Below the pieces are notes generated by a model. It worked only from the letters and a program-made list of their open reading frames with translations. It was not told where the DNA came from and did not search any database. The translations under genes were made by a program, and so were the position numbers. DNA of 64,000 nt from Amblyornis subalaris (lineage: Eukaryota; Chordata; Aves; Passeriformes; Ptilonorhynchidae): assembly GCA_018881555.1 (NCBI GenBank), contig JACAXG010000110.1:949842-1013841 (forward strand). The letters run 5' to 3'. Each line of letters begins with the position of its first letter. Positions within the stretch are counted from its first letter, which is position 1. Of the stretch, positions 57,293 to 64,000 are shown one piece after another.

Positions 57293-58371
57293 TTTCATGA
57301 GTACGGTGCTCCATGAAAATAAGTGACCACAGTATATCCTTTTATTAAGCTGAAAGAGAGCAAAGAAAAGTGCCTGGTTTGGCCACCATAAGCTAACAAA
57401 GAAAACCTCTTCTCCAACTCCTCTGAGTTTAAATTAATAAATATATGCCAGTTTTAGGAATTCACAAATCTTCCCTTGAAATTTAATTAGTTAAATCCAA
57501 ATTTTTTATCTAGACAACTGCCTACTCCTTCAGAGCCAATTATTTTTTCCACTGCATTTTATCAAATGCTTGAAATGACAACGATCTTCATGACAGAAGA
57601 TCCATGGCTAAAATCTTGTCTCTACCTAAATCAATGGGAGTTTTCCCCCATGACTTCAGAAAGATTAACTCATTCCCATCACAAAAAAAAGGATTTGACA
57701 ATACCTTTAAGGTCCGCATAATTGGAACTTTCTTTCACTACGAGCTATAAAGGGTACTTGCCTTTATACTTCTCTTTTAAAACATTTCTTTCCCTGCCAC
57801 ACTTACTGTTACTAAAATTGTAGTTAAAAAAGAAATCTGTCGTCTAGGAATCCAAAAAATGAACAATAAAAATAATGAAGAAAGTTGGCATCATCCTCTA
57901 TTTTGTTTCAAGACTTTCTCTAGTGGCACAGAAAAGAATTTGTACTATCCTTTGTGCATTATGCATGGCTAAGCTGTATTTAAACTGCAGACAACTAGCA
58001 ACAGCCACAGCAGCTTCCAGCAGAAAGGTGAGTCATGATGGTTCTAAAGGTGAATACCTCCCATAGCCAGAAAAAACCAAGAAAGCAACAAGTATTTGGC
58101 CCAAAGGTTCTTTTAAAAAATATGGTGTCTTCTTCTTGCTATGGGCTGTCCACAGTGCAGTAGAAACTGAAATTCTGAGATGCAGTTAAAGCACTCTCCC
58201 GTGTCTTCTGGAACAGAGGTATGTTGGGGAGATGATTCATTCAGTCTCCAGAGAGAAGAAAGATACTGTTCACACAGCACTTCTACTCACCAGTCCTTGC
58301 AGCAGCAATGGTGTTGGCTTTGAAGGAAGCCAACTGTCCTGCTCTCCCAGCCAGAGGTAAAGAATTGCATT

Positions 58372-58390
58372 GGTGGCCACTAGAGGGAGG
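58372..58390 (+). promoter_or_regulatory. CTCF-like motif
   Basis: GGTGGCCACTAGAGGGAGG fits the core CTCF pattern CCA(C/G)(C/T)AG(A/G)(G/T)GG well, with A where the next position is normally C. It lies in the ADAMTS6 intron about 600 bases past the exon at 58989-59127. A single motif match is weak evidence for binding. Confidence 0.25.
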
Positions 58391-58988
58391 ATTAGGAATA
58401 TAGTAAGTTGTGGGCAAAAGCCACCCATGATGAACTGCATGGGACAACCTACAAATCCCCCACTGCTGCCCAAGGGCAACAGTTCTCAGATACTGCTATG
58501 GGCTGGCAAGTATAATCCAGTTGTTACCATCTTCTACAGAGGAGCTGCCAGTATGCATCCTAAACTTTGGTGGCTGGAGGATAGGAGGCTGACTAGGATA
58601 GTGTGAAGCACAGCTACAAACACACAAAGACACATGTCTTTATTTACAGGTGCCTATTTTGCCTTCTGGCTTTTCATCTCCTTACTCAAAACTTCTGATG
58701 TCCTTTATCAACAAGCTCCTGTGAAAAGCAAACATACCAGCTTCAAGAGAGTCTCAGAAGTATCAGCAGAGAGAGACACTGTGCCAAGATACACTGTATT
58801 TAACAAAAAAATCTGAACATATTAAATGTACTTGAAAACAAGAAAATCCACTGTGATTAAAATAAATGTTCGTTAAGGTTTGAGGCATGCCTGAAAGAAA
58901 TGTTTTCAATTAGTCACCTAGACAATTATATAGTGAAGTGCATCCTGCAGTTCAATTTACCCTGTAGCCTGACTGTTTGGTGTCTTAC

Positions 58989-59127
58989 CTCCAGCACAAG
59001 TGGCAGAGCATTCTGACCAAGGCAGATGATTCCATGTAAAGCCAACCTCATTGTCTCCACTGCCAGTGCGAGAGATTGGTACATTGAATTTATATCTTAT
59101 CCCCAAATTTTGCTCCTGTAGCAGAAT
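58989..59127 (-). CDS. ADAMTS6: ADAMTS6 coding exon: end of spacer and start of TSR2
   Basis: Residues 55-100 plus the first base of a split Gly codon. It runs from [16 protein letters not shown] (last strands of the spacer) into [12 protein letters not shown], the opening of thrombospondin type 1 repeat 2. The acceptor is CTACAG before ATTCTG and the donor is GGAG|GTAAG. The Trp at residue 91 and the CSATC segment (residues 94-98) form the usual TSR head; CxxTC matches the consensus for O-fucosylation by POFUT2 at Thr97. The intron that follows is the largest complete one here (9.9 kb) and carries two CR1 insertions. Confidence 0.95.
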
Positions 59128-59609
59128 CTGTAGTTGAAAACAACTGGTTATACCACTAAAACAGGCAAGCAGAGGGCAAACACAGTGACATTTATTCTAG
59201 GCATGTGTTATGTTCTGTTGAACGGGGGAAAAGTGATAAAGGAAGCCATGGTAGTTCTTTCTAGATATTCCCAAGAGAATCTGTATTAACTTTTAAAACA
59301 TACATAAAAGAAAAATATTATTGTGTAAGGTGAGCTTTATCTTTTTTTTTCTCCCTTAACTCAACTTTATTATTTCTGTCAGGTCCTTATTCCTGACAAA
59401 ATTGTTTGAAAAAGCTAGTTTTCATACAATTAATGTCTTCATGGAAACTTGAGAGCTGAATAACTATGGGAGGTCAAAGCTGGAAAAGGACATTACGGTA
59501 AAAACATGCAGCAGTTCTAACTGAAATCTTGTGAATAGTATAAGATACATAGTTATGAACCTATCTCTGCCCTTGTTAGTACTTCAAGTGATTACAGTAA
59601 TAGTAATGA

Positions 59610-59635
59610 TACTGTTGCTGAGTACTGTTGCTGAG
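59610..59635. repeat. 13-bp perfect tandem duplication
   Basis: TACTGTTGCTGAG twice in a row without a mismatch, in the 1.7 kb ADAMTS6 intron between the two spacer exons. A recent slippage or duplication event is the likely cause. Confidence 0.9.
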
Positions 59636-60801
59636 GTCATTGTTTCCCCCTACCGCAATAGCCAACAGCATGAGCTTGGAGGAATCACATCTGTGATTCC
59701 TTTAAAGGAATAACAGAACTCTTGCTGCAGCCGCATCACTGCTGCAGGTGACATAAACAAAAGTGTAACTATCACCATGAGTTTTTGTCTATCCTCACTG
59801 CTGAACTGCACTTCTATGTCCTGTCCTGTCCAACACTAGTCTTTGACTCTCTATCAAACTTTTTTGCATTGTTAATAGTATATGTTAGATTCAGCAATCT
59901 GACTCATCTTAGAGCTACTTCTCATCCATTTCTACTTTCTCTTACATTTTGCAGAGGCACATCTTCCCACCTCCACAAGGCAAAAGAGCAGAGAACTTCC
60001 AGAAAGAAAGTCAGTGACACAGACTGAATGAAAAAAGGCACTATAATTGTGTTACGCATTCTATATGGATCGCACAGCTATGAAAGAAAAAAGAGGATTC
60101 AGGTGTTTGAAAATGCTGCATAAAATGTGAATATCTATGCAACAATTATTCTATACAAAAAAAAATCTTATCTGGCTCAAGCAAGCCCTGAACTGCAAAT
60201 CTCACAGCTGACTGGGAAAGTATCGCCTTGTTCTTATGCTCCTCCTCAACACAGTAGTGAAACAGCAGGCTCATTATTGCATGTTGTCAGAGATGGTATC
60301 AGGATCTGGTCATATCTTCTGTTACATCCTCATACTTTATAAAATATTTTGAGAGCAATGTATGTCACAGCAATATACTTTAACACGGGTCATATCATTA
60401 TACTCTTTCTGGGGTAAGAGTTTATATATGTCACGCTCAGGCCAGGCTTAGAACCACTGACAGGCACAGAACTGTGAGCGACTGTCACGTATCAGCAGTA
60501 CGCAGAGATACAATATACGGCCCATTTACAATTTTGGCTATCATTACTGTAAACCACATTTAAAGAGATAAGGCATTGTTTGTGAGACTTCCTGGTGCTG
60601 TTCTGACTTTATCCCTGTTTCATCACAATATTTGCCAGTCAGTTTCGAAAGGTAGGAAACCTGTGTTAAAACACTCACACGAAGTCCCAGCTACACAAGC
60701 TGTACACTGTTCGAAAACTCAATATATTTTGATTTCATTCATGGCCTTGTCTTTTCTCGGAACACAAACATATATCTCAAATTTCAGAAATATATTTATT
60801 A

Positions 60802-60975
<174 letters not shown>

Positions 60976-62904
60976 TTAAAAAAAAATACAAGCCACCTAA
61001 AAATTGGAAGCAGCATTTATAATGGAGAAGCCATTGTAAATAAATCTACTAATCTGTTAGTAGTATGTGAGCTTCAGCTCCATATCACTGTTTTTCCAAG
61101 CAATATAAAGCCTTTTCTTTAGCCCTGGTCAAAATATCCCTCATGCAAGTCAACAATTTTGCCTCTGCAATAATCTTCAATATACAGATGTTTTTTGCAT
61201 GTTTCAACATACAGATGCTACATGAAATGAACCAAAATGCCCCATGCAATTTGCAATATATCTTCAACTTTAAAACTGACCCCATGTGCAATGTATGCTG
61301 AACTACACGAAATACATGCTTGTCTGAAATGTCTAACTAATTATCAACCTCATCTTTAAATTCAGAAACTGAGGTATGGAATAAGTATCACAGAAAATGT
61401 GCAGAAGAAAAAAAGAAAAGGAACATCGAGTCTCACATACGGCACCAGCCAACTGTGGTTTTGTTGCCTTTCTCCACTACTTTTTTTTTTTCCTTATTAA
61501 AGCACAAATACAAGTTATTTCTACTACAAACCTAAATATTAGCTACTTACTTGATATTTTATCATTCTTAATTTACAGCCTTGAGCCATAAAAGTGCTGT
61601 AGAAAAAACAGAAATTTCATAGCTAACCAACCATCAGGATGGGCAAGCACATATTATTCAAGGATTTTTATTTCATATTTTATCAATAATATTAGATTAA
61701 GTTTCTAATTATGTAAGTGACATTGTATCTTAAGGTGAATATTCTGTTAATTAAATATTGCCTTCTTGATTCAATGTGAAGATTACCAAGTTATTAATAT
61801 TTTATTTATTTACTTACTTTAAATAAAACATGTTTTTAAAGGAAAAATGATGGCTGGAACCCCATAGTCAAAGAACATGTTATTTTTTGTTGAGACAAAT
61901 AACTGACTTTACTCGATAGGGAAAAACTTCACATAATAATGTTAAGGAGTAAGAAAACTAAAGTTATCTGACATTTTATTCTCAACTACATGTGTGTGGA
62001 CAGTTGGTTTACCTTAAACAATTAGAGAAAATGTCTCAGTGATGCTTAAATTCTCTAAAACAGATCAGAGAGCATTCATGCGAGCAGGAGATAGTGGGAG
62101 AGGCAGTAATGTTCTACTGGTGACAACGATATTCAGCAGAAATTAGTAACCATTTCCATTAGCACCATAAGGTCTGAAAATGAACATATGTATGCTATAT
62201 ATGCTTAAATTAATGTACATCCAGAAGCAAAGCAGTTAATTTTTTACCTGACTGCCAAAGAAAAATGCATTTTCATTCTGTAAATAGATTTACCTAATGT
62301 CAGTTGTCAGGCATAAGTGAAGGCTACATAGTTGTGAAAATCACTCCAATAATTGCGTGACAATAGTTACGCACATATGTGACACAATGCTCGTAGCATA
62401 TGAGACACAAGGAACAAGTTCCTGTGCTAACCAAATAATTTATGAGAACTTGACAATGCAGGAAGCCCATAGAAAAGCATAAGAGGAATATAAAGCTAGG
62501 TGTCACCCTGGATCAAGCCATTTAAGGGAAGATAACACCAGTACTAAACAGAGTTTTTCCAGCAGCACTGAACACAGACAATTTTGTTGCTGTTGGGTTA
62601 CCTGTCGGAGAAATCAGTTAAAATACTGTACTATTTGTGCAGCTGCAGAAATCGGCTTTTGACCATTTTTGTCACATAACTAGGAGTGATATTGGTGCAG
62701 AAATTATCAGCCAGATCAAGGTGAAGGAGGACAGGTGCTAACTGAGCTAACTGAACTGTCTAACTGCACCCCAAATTTGAGGTCATGGCTTTCCAAAGAA
62801 CTAGTTTAAGGAACCATGGGATGTTTGCAGTGAGTTAGTTTGAAAGCCTTAGTTTGAACAAAGGAGCCAGTGTGACAACTACAGAGGAAGAGGGGTTTAT
62901 TTTT

Positions 62905-62931
62905 TTTTTTAGAATCTTACATTCTAAAAAA
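62905..62931. repeat. AT-rich palindrome next to CR1 tail
   Basis: Perfect 11-bp inverted arms, TTTTTTAGAAT (62905-62915) and ATTCTAAAAAA (62921-62931), around CTTAC. It adjoins the tail end of the CR1 fragment at 62940-63045, whose tail motif contains AGAATCTTAGAAT, so the palindrome may derive from tail repeats. Confidence 0.85.
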
Positions 62932-62939
62932 TCTGTGTT

Positions 62940-63045
62940 TTAGAATCTTAGAATAGTTTAGGTGGAAAAGGACCTTTAAAGGTCACCTAGTCCAACACCC
63001 TGCAATAAGCAGGGACATCTCCAGCCAGAACAGGTTGAATACTAC
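62940..63045 (-). mobile_element. CR1 LINE 3' end fragment
   Basis: Antisense CR1 3' terminus of about 100 bases: TAGAATCTTAGAATAGTTTA, GGTGGAAAAGGACCTTTAAA, GGTCACCTAGTCCAACACCC, then GCAGGGACATCTCCAGCCAG and AACAGGTTG. It lies in the ADAMTS6 intron above 60975 and on the gene's strand. An AT-rich palindrome (62905-62931) adjoins the tail. Confidence 0.9.
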
Positions 63046-64000
63046 AAAACTGAGAAGGTTTTGTATACTTTCAGATGGAGAAATTGATTTCTTACTATGA
63101 CCTTGTATTTGGCAGCATTGCACATAAGAGAACATAAGTAATACATGTAAGTGGTTATTTTCAGCAGAATCAGTTCTCTAATCTGGTTCATGGTGTGGCC
63201 ACACAAAGAGCTGTCCTGGAACAACAGGGGGAACTCCATAAAGACAGAGAAGGAGCTGTGAAGCTGACACCACCACGAAAGAAATATCCATAAAACAATA
63301 CCCTTGGGGTATGTATTTTAACAACATGAACTCATTTTAGTTACCATTCTGCTTGTCTAGTTCTTTTAAGGGAGCAGACAAATTAGAAGCCTTCCTTTTC
63401 CCAGAAACTGGTTATCCTAAAATAAAGATCAGGTTCACACTCACAGAACAAAACATCCCATAACAAAATGAAATAGCCCTGCAATTTAACAAGATTATCT
63501 TTCACTAGGGTATAATGGCACTTTTGAAAGCTGGAAACTCGAGAAACTAGCAAAGGAGAGGAAACTCCCATTTTCTAGTCAGGTCTCTGTGGTGTGAAAC
63601 AAGGCAGTGAGAAGAGAGCCTGAAACTCCAGGAATCCCTTGAAATTCTGATAAGCACATAAAAAAAGTGTTTATGTACTACTTTACATTTTTAGATCTGT
63701 GGCCAGATTAAATACCAACAACGTTGTATGTATTTTCTATTTAAACCAAAAAATTTGCATTTTTTATTCATTTTATTCAGATGGTGCCAATCAAAATGCT
63801 TCTCCAGACCACTTTCCTCTGCTTTTCTTACACAGAAACAGCAAACAATTGTAGTAGCATCTTTGTTCTGGTTTTCAGCTGTCCATTAAAGAGTTCTTTC
63901 CATAAAACGACCATGACAGTATGCATTGCATGACTCCCTCCCCCACCACCTCTGTTTGAAATGTCAGCATAGGATATAAAAGCAAACTTACACGTAGTAC

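Noticed and set aside
63986..64000. Donor-like GTAAGT on the minus strand after GTACTACGT at the very end of the window.
   Set aside because: Only nine bases of a possible exon are present. They do not leave the single-base phase needed by the next ADAMTS6 exon, and they do not encode the residues I expect before ALKS, so I do not call an exon.

Overview
The window looks like bird nuclear DNA. It is AT-rich and intron-rich, and its only clearly recognisable interspersed repeats are CR1 LINE fragments, several with the typical CR1 3' tail built on ATTCTATG. CR1 as the dominant retroelement, with no Alu or L1, points to Aves. The only gene I can name is the 3' part of ADAMTS6, on the minus strand. 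Human ADAMTS6 lies at 5q12, and that block is generally Z-linked in birds, so a Z chromosome origin is likely. That last step is inference, not something read from the bases.

Layout. Positions 1-33312 hold no protein-coding exon I can support. This looks like intergenic sequence beyond the 3' end of ADAMTS6, with the ADAMTS6 3' UTR occupying its upper end (a poly(A) signal candidate lies at 32120-32125). It contains five CR1 loci (about 4.2-4.75, 5.6-6.8, 10.2-10.35, 15.7-16.4 and 17.2 kb), a possible much older LINE remnant near 8.5 kb, A-rich and microsatellite tracts, and a conspicuous GC-rich block at about 24.77-25.95 kb that I cannot assign. Positions 33313-60974 hold seven ADAMTS6 coding exons, read from high to low coordinates. 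All six complete introns have GT-AG ends and reading phase is kept across every junction. Together the exons encode the last 359 residues: the C-terminal part of the spacer domain, four thrombospondin type 1 repeats (TSR2-TSR5) and the PLAC domain up to the natural stop. The catalytic and N-terminal exons lie beyond position 64000. The 9.9 kb intron between 49072 and 58989 carries two CR1 insertions, one about 2.1 kb long. Positions 60975-64000 are the start of the next upstream intron, with one more CR1 3' end.

How it works together: ADAMTS6 is a secreted metalloprotease of the extracellular matrix. The exons seen here encode the ancillary region used for matrix and substrate binding, not the protease. 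The rest of the window is repeat-derived or unassigned. I found no novel multi-gene system. The more interesting observations concern retroelement structure: a CR1 copy with an inverted 5' part, a 26-bp CR1 tail apparently inserted into another CR1 with a 6-bp duplication, and a 16-bp tandem array with one unit's core inverted.
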